Shown one piece after another: positions 50,584 through 59,104 of a stretch of DNA of 64,000 nucleotides; position 1 is the stretch's first letter; the number at the start of each line of letters is the position of its first letter. The position numbers were made by a program, and so were the translations under genes. The notes under the pieces were generated by a model. It was given only the letters and a program-made list of their open reading frames with translations, ran no database searches and was not told where the DNA came from. This DNA comes from JAOEGB01 sp041262585 (GTDB taxonomy: Bacteria > Actinomycetota > Actinomycetes > Streptosporangiales > Streptosporangiaceae), in assembly GCF_041262585.1 (NCBI RefSeq), contig NZ_JBGCBZ010000020.1, forward strand, positions 91,075 to 155,074, given 5' to 3'.

Positions 50584-51828
50584 TCACAGGGCCTGCACCG
50601 TCCGGGTCTCGCGAGCTCGCTCGGCGGCCCAGACCAGCAGGTGCCCGGCCAGGGCCTCGGCCGTCCCCGCCCCCAGCGGCCCCTGCTCCCCGGCGATCAC
50701 AGCGTCGATGAAGGCCCGGGTGAGGCCGTTGTCGCCACCCCCGTGCCCGTCGGCCGACGAAGCGCCCGCGCCCGACCGGGTGTCGATCAGCTCCTCGCCT
50801 CCGGTGACGAAATCGACGACCCGGATCCGCTCGCCGTCGCCCTCGGCGAAGCCGTGCGAGCCGAAGATCCGCGTCTTGCGGTGCTCCAGGGGAGCGAAGG
50901 CGGTCATGGTGAACGAGGCGGTGGCGCCGCCCGCGAACTCCACCATCACCACCTGCTGATCCACGACGTCGTTGTCGCAGTCGTAGACGCACCGCCCATA
51001 GGGGCCGGTTTCCAGAGCGCTCAGGACTCCGCCGGGCGTGGCGTCGGAGGTGACCGCGCCGAGTGGCCAGAACTCCGTGGACGGGTCGCCGAGGCAGCCC
51101 AGGTACAGCCGCTTGGCCGAATAGGGGCAGTCAGGCTCGACCGCGCAGCTCACACAACGCTCGCTCGCTCCCGAGGGCCGGTTCTCCGGGCGGAAGTGGG
51201 TCAGCGAGCCGAAGGAGGCTACGCCGACCGGCTTCTGTTCGATGACGTGGAGCAGCCAGTCGAGGTCGTGGCAGGACTTGGTGAGCAGCATCGGCCCCGA
51301 CTCGGCGCTGTTGCGCCAGGCGCCGCGCACGAAGGAGTGCGCCTGGTGCCACCAGCCGACCGGCTCCAGGTGCTGGACGCTCGCGATCGTGCCCAGTCGC
51401 CCACTGCCCACGAGCTCCTTCACCGCCCTGGTGTAAGCGGTGTAGCGCATCACATGGCCGATAGCGAAGACGACGCCGGCCCGCTCGATCGCCTCGACGA
51501 TCCGCCGCGCCTCCGGTTCGGTGGGCGCCATCGGCTTCTCCAGCAGGATGGCGTAGCCCAGCGCGGCGAAGGCGACGGCCGGTTCGACGTGCAGGTGGTC
51601 CTGGGTGGCGATGACCACGGCGTCGGCGAGCCGGGGCACGGCCGCGAGGTCCGCCCAGTCAGTGAAACAGGCCTGCTCGTCCAGCCCGTGGTCGGCTGCC
51701 AGGAGCGCACGTCTGGCCGGATCCGGGTCGGCCACGGCCACGATCCGGGCCCGTCCGTCGGCCGCCGCGGCGCGGGCGTAGAACTGGCCGCGAGATCCCG
51801 CCCCGACAATCGCGATGGTCACTGTCAT
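50584..51828 (-). CDS. Gfo/Idh/MocA-family oxidoreductase with Cys cluster
   Basis: A 414-residue NAD-dependent oxidoreductase. IAIVGAGSRGQFYARAAA (residues 5-22) is the dinucleotide-binding loop, and LLEKPMAPTEPEA contains the family EKP motif near residue 97. GHVMRYTAYT and SCHDLDWLLHV contribute the catalytic His/Asp. A C-x-x-C...C insertion (RCVSCAVEPDCPYSAKRLY, near residue 233) is typical of a subgroup found with sugar catabolism genes. It is probably co-transcribed with the GH20 gene, 122 bp downstream of it. Some members of the superfamily are NAD-dependent glycosidases (GH109), so hydrolysis is a possible alternative. Confidence 0.85.
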   Translation of the reverse strand: MTVTIAIVGAGSRGQFYARAAAADGRARIVAVADPDPARRALLAADHGLDEQACFTDWADLAAVPRLADAVVIATQDHLHVEPAVAFAALGYAILLEKPMAPTEPEARRIVEAIERAGVVFAIGHVMRYTAYTRAVKELVGSGRLGTIASVQHLEPVGWWHQAHSFVRGAWRNSAESGPMLLTKSCHDLDWLLHVIEQKPVGVASFGSLTHFRPENRPSGASERCVSCAVEPDCPYSAKRLYLGCLGDPSTEFWPLGAVTSDATPGGVLSALETGPYGRCVYDCDNDVVDQQVVMVEFAGGATASFTMTAFAPLEHRKTRIFGSHGFAEGDGERIRVVDFVTGGEELIDTRSGAGASSADGHGGGDNGLTRAFIDAVIAGEQGPLGAGTAEALAGHLLVWAAERARETRTVQAL

Positions 51829-51950
51829 CTCAAGATGCTCCCGAACTCATAGTGGAGACCACTGATCTCGTGGTCAGTGCTGGATCAAAGACGCTGACGG
51901 TTCAAGGCCGCAGGTCAGGGGTTGATCGCGGTTCAGCAACGGGGTTGGCG

Positions 51951-53579
51951 TCAGAAGGCCTCCGGTTCGTCGGCGACAGCCGATTCCGGAATGCTGCTGC
52001 TCCATTCCCGCCGCTGTTCAAGGCTCCAGCGCATGCCGCTGGCCGAACGGGCCCGGCCGCCGGTGCCGCTTTCCTGCCAGGGGTGCGGCCCGGCGAGCGG
52101 CCGGTATTCGCACCCGGCGGCCTCCAGACGGGCCAGGTGTCCGCCGGACAGGCGGCGGACGAGGTCGTCGTAGTCGGCGGGCCGCCCCGACCACAGTGCC
52201 TCGGCGATGGCGCAAGCCCGGGGGAAGGTCATGTAATCCAGGTGCCGCTCATGAGGGATGTACTCGCCCCAGGCCTGCCACTGGCCGCCCAGCACCCCGG
52301 CCCGTTCTCCGGCGGGCCAGGCGTCCGGCGTCACGTCGAAGGAGGCTGCGTCCGCCAGGGTGATCGGCCCGCCGATGGTCACCGGCTCGCTCCCCAGCTC
52401 GGACTGGTCGTAGTCCAGGTAGGTGGGGTAGATCGGCGCGCGCACCACGTCGAAGCCGTCGGCCGCGGCCCGCTGGGCGATCGCGTCGCCGCGCCAGCCC
52501 ATGACGATCGTGTCGGGCAGGGTGCCGCCGGTCTGGTAGGCCTCGTCCCACATCACGGCACGCTTGCCGCGCGTGGCCAGGTGAGCGGCGACCTCGCGCA
52601 GGAACCAGCCATGCAGCTCGCCCTCCGTGGCCAGGCCGAGCGACTCACGATGCGCGGCGATCTCGGGATCGCCGACCCAGTCGCGGGTGACGCACTCGTC
52701 GCCGCCGAGGTGGACGTAGGGGGTGTCGATCACCTCCAGCAACTCGTCCAGAAGCTCGCACACCCGCTTGACGGAGCGGGGCACCGGCTTGATCGTCGCG
52801 GACTTGACGCCCCAGGCGCGTTGCACCCCGATCTCCCCAGTGCCCAGCTCCGGAAAGGCGGCGAGCAGGGCGGAGGTGTGGCCGGGCAGGTCGATCTCCG
52901 GCACGACGATGATGCCGCGCTCGCGGGCGTAGGCGCTGATCTCGGCCAGGTCGTCGAGGGTGTAGTAGCCGCCGTGCGGGATGCCGTCGTAGCCTCGGCC
53001 GTCGTAGAGGTGGCCGACGATCGTCTCGGGACGATGGGTGGCCAGCCTCGAGATCTCCGGAAAGCTCCGGCTCTCGATGCGCCAGCCCTGATCGTCGGTG
53101 AGGTGCAGGTGGAGCCGGTTCATCCGGTGCATGGCCAGCAGGTCGACGTACTTGAGCACCGTCCGCTTGGTCAGGAAGTGCCGGGCCACGTCGAGCATGC
53201 CGCCCCGCCACTCCACCGCGGGCCGGTCGATCACCTCGCCGCAGGGCACGCCGACCTCCTTTTTCCCGGCCACCCGATACGCCTGCGGGCCGATCAGCTG
53301 ACGCAGGGTCTGTACGGCGTGCCGTACCCCGGCCTCGTCACCCGCCTCGATTTCGATGCCCTGCTCGGAGACTGCCAGCCGGTAGCTCTCAGGCTCGCCC
53401 GGCGCGACCCGCACGGACACCTCACCGGTGGCCGAGTCCGGCAGATCCATGCCCAGCAGTCGGCGGACGATGCGCGTCAGGTGCGGCTCGCCGTCCAGGC
53501 CCGTACCGGGTCGCAGGAGGAAGCTGCCGGTCGCGGTGGTCGCCGACCGGGGAGCCGGTACGAGCAGATCGAAGCTCAT
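51951..53579 (-). CDS. Glycoside hydrolase family 20 beta-N-acetylhexosaminidase
   Basis: A 542-residue enzyme that removes terminal GlcNAc or GalNAc from oligosaccharides. The GH20b N-terminal domain spans about 1-118. The catalytic barrel starts AVEWRGGMLDVARHF and holds the Asp-Glu pair D294-E295 in HLGGDEC, with HLHLTDDQGWRIE and W residues lining the sugar pocket. There is no signal peptide, so it acts inside the cell on imported oligosaccharides. The ATG 53579 follows GGAAGG; the frame up to 53990 lies antisense to the ROK gene and is not used. Divergent from ROK regulator 1. Confidence 0.93.
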   Translation of the reverse strand: MSFDLLVPAPRSATTATGSFLLRPGTGLDGEPHLTRIVRRLLGMDLPDSATGEVSVRVAPGEPESYRLAVSEQGIEIEAGDEAGVRHAVQTLRQLIGPQAYRVAGKKEVGVPCGEVIDRPAVEWRGGMLDVARHFLTKRTVLKYVDLLAMHRMNRLHLHLTDDQGWRIESRSFPEISRLATHRPETIVGHLYDGRGYDGIPHGGYYTLDDLAEISAYARERGIIVVPEIDLPGHTSALLAAFPELGTGEIGVQRAWGVKSATIKPVPRSVKRVCELLDELLEVIDTPYVHLGGDECVTRDWVGDPEIAAHRESLGLATEGELHGWFLREVAAHLATRGKRAVMWDEAYQTGGTLPDTIVMGWRGDAIAQRAAADGFDVVRAPIYPTYLDYDQSELGSEPVTIGGPITLADAASFDVTPDAWPAGERAGVLGGQWQAWGEYIPHERHLDYMTFPRACAIAEALWSGRPADYDDLVRRLSGGHLARLEAAGCEYRPLAGPHPWQESGTGGRARSASGMRWSLEQRREWSSSIPESAVADEPEAF

Positions 53580-53670
53580 CGAGGGGCCTTCCGAAGAGAG
53601 AGAGGTAGCAGAGCACTGCAAATTAACAGGATGGTATCCATAAAGAAAGACCCGTGATAGAACATGCGCC

Positions 53671-54780
53671 ATGCGCATCGCTTCGCCACGGACCGCCCGG
53701 CTGATCAACGACCGGACCGCGTTCGACCTACTGCTCCGGTACGGCCCGCTCTCCCGCACCGGGCTGCAGCGGCGCTCGGGCCTGTCCCGGGCGACGGTGG
53801 GCGACCTGGTCGACCGGCTGGTGGAGGCCGGGCTGATCGCGCAGGTCGGAGCGTCGGAGGAGCGCCGCCGCGGTCCGAACGCCCTCCTGTACGACGTGGT
53901 GGCCGACCGCGCACACGTGGCCGGGATGGAGGTGCGCACGACAGAGGCGCTGGCCTCGGTCAACGACTTCAGGGGCCGCCAGGTCGGCACCGCCCGGCTG
54001 CCTGTCGACCCGGACGCCGAACCGGACCGGGTGGTCTACGACACGCTCGTTGTCGCCCTGGCCGACGCCGGGCTCGGCGCGGGTGACCTGCGCGGGCTGG
54101 TGGTGGGCACGCCGGGCCTGGTCGATCCCGACACCGGTGACGTGAGCTACATAGGGCTGCTGCCGAGCTGGCACCACAACCTGCTGCCCGGCCTGCGCGA
54201 GCGGCTCGGCGACCTGCCAGTCCTGGTGGAGAACGAGGTCAACCTGGTGGCCCTGGCCGAGCAGCGGCTCGGGGCCGCGCGTGGGCACGACACCTTCGCC
54301 CTGCTGTCGTTCGGCGAGGGCGTCGGCATGGCCGTCATGCTCGGCGGACGACTGCATCGCGGCCGGTCGGGCGGCGCGGGCGAGATCGCCTGGCTGCCCG
54401 CGGGACTCGGCGGCATGGACTACAGCGAGCTGATCGAGGGCTGGGCGCTGGCAGCCCTGGCCGAGCAGGACGGCCTGACCGCTCACGACCCCCTTGAGCT
54501 GGTACGGCAGGCGAGTCCCGAGTTGCTCGACATGCTCGCCGACCGGGTGGCCTTCGGGGTGATCGGCGTTTGCTCGGTGCTCGACCCGGGATTCGTCGTG
54601 CTGGGCGGGCCGATGGGCCGGGCCGGCGGCGCGGTGCTGGCCGAGCGGGTGGCGGAGCGGATCAAGGAGACGATCCCGCTGACCACCGAAGTCGTCCCGG
54701 CGCAACTCGACGGCGATCCGGTGGTCCGGGGGGCGGTCTGCATCGCGCTGGAGCGCCTCTACGAGCAGACTTTCGCCTGA
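53671..54780 (+). CDS. ROK-family transcriptional regulator 1 (zinc motif lost)
   Basis: A 369-residue regulator. The MarR-like winged helix (about 17-65) reads LLRYGPLSRTGLQRRSGLSRATVGDLVDRLVEAGLI. The sugar-binding ROK domain follows, with GLVVGTPGLVDPDTG, PVLVENEVNLVALAEQRLGAARG and GGRLHRGRSGGAGEIAWL. The ROK zinc motif (CxCGxxGC) is absent at its usual place after the GEIAWL strand, so it is probably a non-catalytic sensor. Divergent from the GH20 gene with a 91-bp gap; it is the likely local repressor. Confidence 0.9.
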   Translation: MRIASPRTARLINDRTAFDLLLRYGPLSRTGLQRRSGLSRATVGDLVDRLVEAGLIAQVGASEERRRGPNALLYDVVADRAHVAGMEVRTTEALASVNDFRGRQVGTARLPVDPDAEPDRVVYDTLVVALADAGLGAGDLRGLVVGTPGLVDPDTGDVSYIGLLPSWHHNLLPGLRERLGDLPVLVENEVNLVALAEQRLGAARGHDTFALLSFGEGVGMAVMLGGRLHRGRSGGAGEIAWLPAGLGGMDYSELIEGWALAALAEQDGLTAHDPLELVRQASPELLDMLADRVAFGVIGVCSVLDPGFVVLGGPMGRAGGAVLAERVAERIKETIPLTTEVVPAQLDGDPVVRGAVCIALERLYEQTFA

Positions 54781-54781
54781 C

Positions 54782-54826
54782 TAGTCCAATATGTTGACAA
54801 TTTTTAAATTGTGAACAAACAATTCG
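54782..54826 (+). promoter_or_regulatory. Promoter/operator B: TAGTCCAA-N4-TTGACA
   Basis: TAGTCCAA (54782-54789), 4 bp, TTGACA (54794-54799), then CAAACAATTCG (54816-54826) at -10 distance. The first 22 bp match promoter A at about 20 positions. It lies one base after the stop of ROK regulator 1 and reads rightward into the broken beta-helix gene at 54931. Confidence 0.65.
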
Positions 54827-54930
54827 TCCATGTCTTGGAGAGCCCTGCTGGCGTCGATGTGGTTGCCGGCGGGCTGCGCCAGCCGTACAGAACCGGAAAT
54901 CTCGGGACTCCTCCAAACCCTGGATCCCCG

Positions 54931-56126
54931 ATGAAGTGTCTGAAGGCCGCCCTCACGACCGCGTGATTCCTGACCGCTTTCCTGGCCGTGCCCTCCCCCG
55001 CAGCCCATGCGGCCACTTCCCGCCACGTCGACTGCTCGGCGGACGCCGACGGCAATGGCACGCTGAGCTCGCCGTACAACAACCTTGCGGCCATCAACGC
55101 CGTCGTCCTGCACCCCGGCGACCAGGTGCTGTTCAAGCGCGGCACCCGCTGCGCCGGTGGCTTCAGGCCGCAGGGCTCCGGCGTCGCCGGCAGCCCGATC
55201 GTGGCCGACGCCATCGGGCTGCACAACCAGCAGTACTGGGAGCTGCGCAACATCGAACTACCAACACCGCGGCGGACGCCCAGTACCGCGCGGGCGTCCA
55301 GGTCCGGCTGACCGACTTCGGCACCGGCCGCTACTACCGGATCATGAACCTGACCATCCACCACGTCAGCGGCAACGTCTCGAAGATGACCGGCGGCATC
55401 ATCTTCGACGTGCAGGACACCTCCGTGCCCTCGGCCTACGACGATGTGGTGATCTACGGCAACGACGTCTACTCGGTCGACCGCAGCGGCATCAACTTCG
55501 GCTCGTTCTGGTGGTGCCGGCCCGAGGTGGGCCGCACCGGCGACCTGCCCTACCACCCCTGGGGCAAGGTGACGGTGCGCAACAACACCGTCCACGACGT
55601 CGGCGGCGACGGGATCGTGCTGCAGTACACCGACGGCGGCATCGCCGAGTACAACACGATCTACGACGTCGACATGCGCTCGGGCCTGCTCAACAACGCC
55701 GGCCTGTGGGTGTGGAACGGCAACAACACGACCTACCTGGCTCCCGGCTCGACCACGGACCTCGTCGAGGAGCGCCAGTCGCAGGTCGAGTCCACGCTGG
55801 ACATCTCCAACAACATCTTCGTCAACCACGGCAGCGGCGGCTTCACGTGGCCCGATTCCGGCGCCGGGCCGCACACATACAGCAGCAACCTGCTGTATGG
55901 CAACCGCCCGGCGAGCCCGCCTGCCAACGGCTTCGGGATCACCGGAGACCCGCTGCTGGCCGCGCAGGGCACCGGACCGCCGGGCTACCAGCTCACGGCC
56001 GGGTCCCCTGCGATCGGCGCGGGCAGGCCCATCACCGGCAACGGCGGACGGGACTACTTCGGCAACCCGCTCCCCTCCGGGCCGTGCCTGCCCGGCCTCG
56101 GCGCCCACCAGTTCAGCACAGAGTGA
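54931..56126 (+). pseudogene. Second parallel beta-helix secreted protein, broken by nonsense and frameshift
   Basis: From ATG 54931 the frame gives a signal peptide MKCLKAALTTA, then an in-frame TGA (54964-54966), then FLTAFLAVPSPAAHAATSRHVDCSADADGNG and a beta-helix cap (LSSPYNNLAAINAVVLHPGDQVLFKRGT). At about 55260 the frame is lost and the rest of the protein continues in the next frame (NTAADAQYRAGVQVRLTDFGTGRYYRI to the stop at 56126). About 275 residues of coils there end in GLGAHQFSTE. Both lesions are needed to kill it, so it is dead or, if the TGA is suppressed, still frameshifted. Same promoter element as the ABC operon. Confidence 0.85.
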
Positions 56127-56266
56127 AGAACTACGGCGGCAGCAAGGTCACCAGTCGCATCACCGCGAGGACCTACATCCAGGCCGACCTGACCTTCACA
56201 CCGACGGGGTCCACGGCGACGATCTTCTGCAACAAGGACCAGGGCACCGCTTACGCCTACTGTGAC
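56123..56266 (+). pseudogene. Orphan coding fragment of unknown family
   Basis: After the beta-helix gene, a frame reading KNYGGSKVTSRITARTYIQ, then FTPTGSTATIFCNKDQGTAYAYC has normal actinobacterial codon bias but no start of its own (a GTG at 56123 overlaps the previous stop). It runs into the 3' end of the ROK 2 gene on the other strand. It looks like the torn end of another gene. I do not recognise the family. Confidence 0.4.
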
Positions 56267-56269
56267 GGG

Positions 56270-57409
56270 CTATCCGGCCGCGCTGAGCCTGCTCAGCGCG
56301 GCCACCAGCGTCGAGGGAGAACCGAGCACGAGGGCGGCGCCGCCGACCGCGGCGCCGCGCGTTCCAAGGTCGAGTGCGGCTCCGACGACCTCGGCCTCGC
56401 GCACGACCGGCAGGGCATAGCGACGCAGTGTGGTGCGCAGGGGCTCCAGCAGCACCTCTCCGGCAACCGCCAGATCGCCGCCGACCACGATGCGCTCGGG
56501 ATTGACCAGGTTGCACACCCCAGCCAGCGCCCGCCCGACCGTCTCGCCAACCTCGGCCAGCACGTTCTCGCAGGCCCGGTTACCGCTCGCCAGCGCCGCC
56601 AGGAGGTCCTGATCGCCGAGAACGGGCCGGAGAGTCTCCCGTACGGCGGGCAGCCCGGCATAGAGCACCAGGCAACCGCGGTTGCCGCAGGCGCACAGCG
56701 GCCCGTTGAAATCGATCGACAGGTGCCCCAGACGGCCACCGGCGCCCGCCGTGCCCCGATAGGGCTCGCCGTCGACGATCAGCCCGGCCCCGATGTCGGT
56801 GGAGAGGCTGACGTAGAAGAGGGAGCGAGCGCCGCGCCCGGCGCCCAGACGCGCCTCGGCGACGGCCTCCAGCTGGGCGGAGTGCTGGACATGCGCGCCG
56901 GGAAACCGGTCGCCGAGCTCGGCCGGCGTGACACCGGTGGAGCTGGACGACGCGCCGATGCCGTACCCGATGACCTGCCGCTCGCTCAGGCCGGTCTCGG
57001 CCAGCAGCGAACGCAGCAGGCTGAGGCAGGTCTCCAGACGGCGGGGCCAGTCGAGGTGGGGGGCCAGGGCCGCGCCGCCGCCGGCCATCTCGTCACCGGC
57101 CAGGTCGCTGAGATGCACCCAGACACGGTCGTCGGCGAAGTCGATGCCCACGGCGGCCGCCGCCCGGGGGTTGACGGCCAGGGCGTCCTTGGCCCGGCCG
57201 TCGCTGACGGCCGAATCGTCAGAAGTCTCGACTATCAGCCCTGCTTCCAGGAGCTCGCCCACGATCGTGGAGACCGTCGTCCTAGACAGGCCCGCCCGCC
57301 GGGCGAGCTCCGCCCGCAGGAGGGGGTGTTCGCCGAGGAGCAGTTCCAGGAGGCGTTCCCGGTTGCTGATGCGAAGGGAGCGGAGCGAACCGCCCGTCTC
57401 GATGGCCAC
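56270..57409 (-). CDS. ROK-family transcriptional regulator 2 (zinc motif present)
   Basis: A 379-residue ROK regulator starting at GTG 57409. The winged helix (about 17-60) reads LLELLLGEHPLLRAELARRAGLSRTTVSTIVGELLEAGLI. The ROK domain has GAGLIVDGEPYRGTAGAGGRLGHLS and the zinc site LCACGNRGCL, which retains all three Cys but has Leu where Glu usually follows. Divergent from the truncated lipoprotein gene, with the shared operator TAGTCCAA-N4-TTGAC between them; probable regulator of the island together with ROK 1. Confidence 0.9.
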   Translation of the reverse strand: MAIETGGSLRSLRISNRERLLELLLGEHPLLRAELARRAGLSRTTVSTIVGELLEAGLIVETSDDSAVSDGRAKDALAVNPRAAAAVGIDFADDRVWVHLSDLAGDEMAGGGAALAPHLDWPRRLETCLSLLRSLLAETGLSERQVIGYGIGASSSSTGVTPAELGDRFPGAHVQHSAQLEAVAEARLGAGRGARSLFYVSLSTDIGAGLIVDGEPYRGTAGAGGRLGHLSIDFNGPLCACGNRGCLVLYAGLPAVRETLRPVLGDQDLLAALASGNRACENVLAEVGETVGRALAGVCNLVNPERIVVGGDLAVAGEVLLEPLRTTLRRYALPVVREAEVVGAALDLGTRGAAVGGAALVLGSPSTLVAALSRLSAAG

Positions 57410-57440
57410 GGAGACAGCGTAGCGGATCTAGGCAACAATA

Positions 57441-57457
57441 TAGTCCAAAGCCTTGAC
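57441..57457 (+). promoter_or_regulatory. Promoter/operator C: TAGTCCAA-N4-TTGAC
   Basis: Third copy of the island motif, oriented rightward toward the lipoprotein ATG at 57524 (67 bp) and 32 bp before the ROK 2 start on the other strand. Arms are identical to sites A and B; the spacer differs (agcc) and the sixth base of the -35 is T. Confidence 0.6.
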
Positions 57458-57523
57458 TGGTTTTGGAGGCTTTCTTGAGACTCGATCCGGATATCAAACA
57501 AATATGCCTCAGGAGCATGCATC

Positions 57524-57607
57524 ATGAGCCTGTCCCGCCGAGGTTTCCTCGCCGCCAGCACCCTTGCCCTGACCGGCTGCGCCGCCGGGGTCGACGCTGC
57601 GGGTGCC
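57524..57607 (+). pseudogene. Truncated Tat-dependent lipoprotein (binding protein or hydrolase start)
   Basis: ATG 57524 preceded by AGGAG. The 5' fragment encodes MSLSRRGFLAASTLALTGC, a twin-arginine signal with SRRGF and a lipobox LTGC, followed by AAGVDAAGAD. After about residue 28 the sequence changes to IS256-type material. It was probably an extracellular sugar-binding or hydrolytic lipoprotein served by promoter C. Confidence 0.75.
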
Positions 57608-57807
57608 GATTATTCATCCGTCCAGGTCAAGCTGCATGCGCGTATTCCCTGCCAGCCGAGTCGATCATGTCGGCGGATATCGAGGCTCGTGATCTCGACC
57701 GGGATAGTGCTCGGCTCGGGCAGGGGTCGGAGCGGCGCTGCCTGTCTGAGGGTCTGGTGTCTGTGATCCAGGCATCGGAAGCGACGGATGACCGGGAGGA
57801 CGCCGCG

Positions 57808-58231
57808 GTGGCGCGTAAGAAGCCGCAGGCCTCGGATCGGGAACTGGTGGCCACGCTGGTCGACCAGGCACGGGCCGAGGGGCTGGAGCTGGTGGGCGAG
57901 AACGGGCTGCTGGGCCGGCTGACCAAGCTGGTGCTGGAGTCGGCGCTGGAAGGCGAGATCACCGACCATCTCGGCTACGACAAGCACGACCGCGGCGCGA
58001 GCCAGACGGGCAACGCGCGCAACGGCACCCGCACCAAGACGGTCATCACCGACGTGGGGCCGGTGGAGATCAGCGTGGCCCGGGATCGGGACGCCAGCTT
58101 CGAGCCGAAGATCGTGGCCAAGCGGCAGCGCCGCCTGTCCGGGGTCGATGAGATGGTCATCTCGCTGGCCGCCAAGGGGCTGACCACCGGGGAGATCTCC
58201 GCGCACCTGGCCGAGGTGTACGGCGCCGTTC
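57808..58231 (+). pseudogene. IS256 (mutator) family transposase, 3' truncated
   Basis: From GTG 57808 (GGGAGGA upstream) about 141 residues of a mutator transposase N-terminus are intact: DRELVATLVDQARAEGLELVGENGLLGRLTKLVLESALEGEITDHLGYDKHD, NGTRTKTVITDVGPVEISVARDRDASFEPKIV and MVISLAAKGLTTGEISAHLAEVYGA. It is cut at about 58231 by the 144-bp end fragment of the other IS, losing the whole DDE core. The left terminus of the IS256 element is near 57608. Confidence 0.85.
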
Positions 58232-58375
58232 GTAACGGCGAGATAGGCCAGGCGAAGGAGCACGGCCAATCATCATGCCGCATGCATCTCCCTCTGCTGA
58301 GGGCCGGAGCTCGCGCACGCCACGCAAAGCCCCAAATGCCCGTGAGCTGGACGGACGCAATTATCGGCAGGCGCA
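58232..58375. repeat. 144-bp direct repeat, copy B (solo end of the 39-kb IS)
   Basis: Matches 40081-40224 in the same orientation with three substitutions. It carries the right terminal inverted repeat (TCGGCAGGCGCA, 58364-58375) and the first transposase codons, then stops where the IS256 fragment begins. The element's other 1,100 bp are missing. Confidence 0.93.
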
Positions 58376-58499
58376 GTCCTTCGACTTTGGATCTTGGAAG
58401 CTTAGAGAACTCCCATCATCCCCAGGTCGCAGGGCACCTCCTCTCATTTCACGGCAATAAGGTCAGAATCGGCTCGGTGTATCCAGGCTCAGCCCCGTC

Positions 58500-58631
58500 G
58501 ATCCTGACGATTATGCGCAGCACGCGATCGGCGCGTTACGCCTGCTCAACTTCACCAACATCGCCGAAGGTCCCACTGGGCCCGCGACGATTTCCGCAAC
58601 CCGCTGATCGCCCTCGGTCTCACGATGTGAG
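58500..58631 (+). pseudogene. ISAs1-type transposase C-terminal remnant, frameshifted
   Basis: YAQHAIGALRLLNFTNIAEG followed, after a one-base shift, by HWARDDFRNPLIALGLTM and a stop is the C-terminal end of ISAs1-type transposases as I know it. The remainder of the gap 58376-58730 is unrecognised. Confidence 0.55.
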
Positions 58632-58730
58632 AACTCCTTCAGCCCTGCTCCTACACCGCAACCTCACTTTCTGCGCTCGTGACGCACTTCAAATCAAGCT
58701 TAGACCGTCATCCTTCTGAATTCCTACCCA

Positions 58731-59063
58731 TCAGGAACCATGACGCGGGGTATAGTCGCCACGCGTTCGCTGCCTTCGACGTTCAAGCAGTGCCATGAAA
58801 GATAGGACGAGTCCACAGGAAAGGCCGACACCAAGGCCGACGAGGGCCGTCAGCAGCCAGGGAATTGGACGCTCGCCATTACGCCACGACGTCGCCGAAA
58901 AAAGCACAAACAGCACTAGGCCTCCGGCGAGCCCCCAGCCCATTCCCCATAGAAATGGCCTTCCGGCCGCCGCACGCTGCCGCCTGCTCGGCGGACGGCC
59001 GCCACCCAACTCCCTGTCTATGCGGCGAATGAGCCCGTCGCCATTCTCGCCGTCTCTTGACAC
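58731..59063 (-). CDS. Small two-helix membrane protein next to the RHS gene (candidate immunity/accessory protein)
   Basis: 110 residues if the GTG at 59063 (AGGAG 5-6 bp before it) is used; the ATG at 59078 (115 residues) has no ribosome site. A charged N-terminal half (RRIDRELGGGRPPSRRQRAA) is followed by two helices (about 39-60 and 73-94) and a basic tail. It lies directly downstream of, and in the same direction as, the YD-repeat gene, where immunity proteins of polymorphic toxins are encoded. The family is not recognised. The stem-loop between them may separate expression. Confidence 0.65.
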   Translation of the reverse strand: MSRDGENGDGLIRRIDRELGGGRPPSRRQRAAAGRPFLWGMGWGLAGGLVLFVLFSATSWRNGERPIPWLLTALVGLGVGLSCGLVLSFMALLERRRQRTRGDYTPRHGS

Positions 59064-59104
59064 ATCCACTCCTATCATTAGGCGGAGACATCATTTCACA
59101 GCCA

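Noticed and set aside
51851..51863. Palindrome AGTGGAGACCACT near the GH20 gene as a DasR (dre) site
   Set aside because: The arms fit the half-sites of the DasR consensus, but the spacer is 3 bp instead of 6, so the geometry is wrong. It may be chance or another regulator's site.
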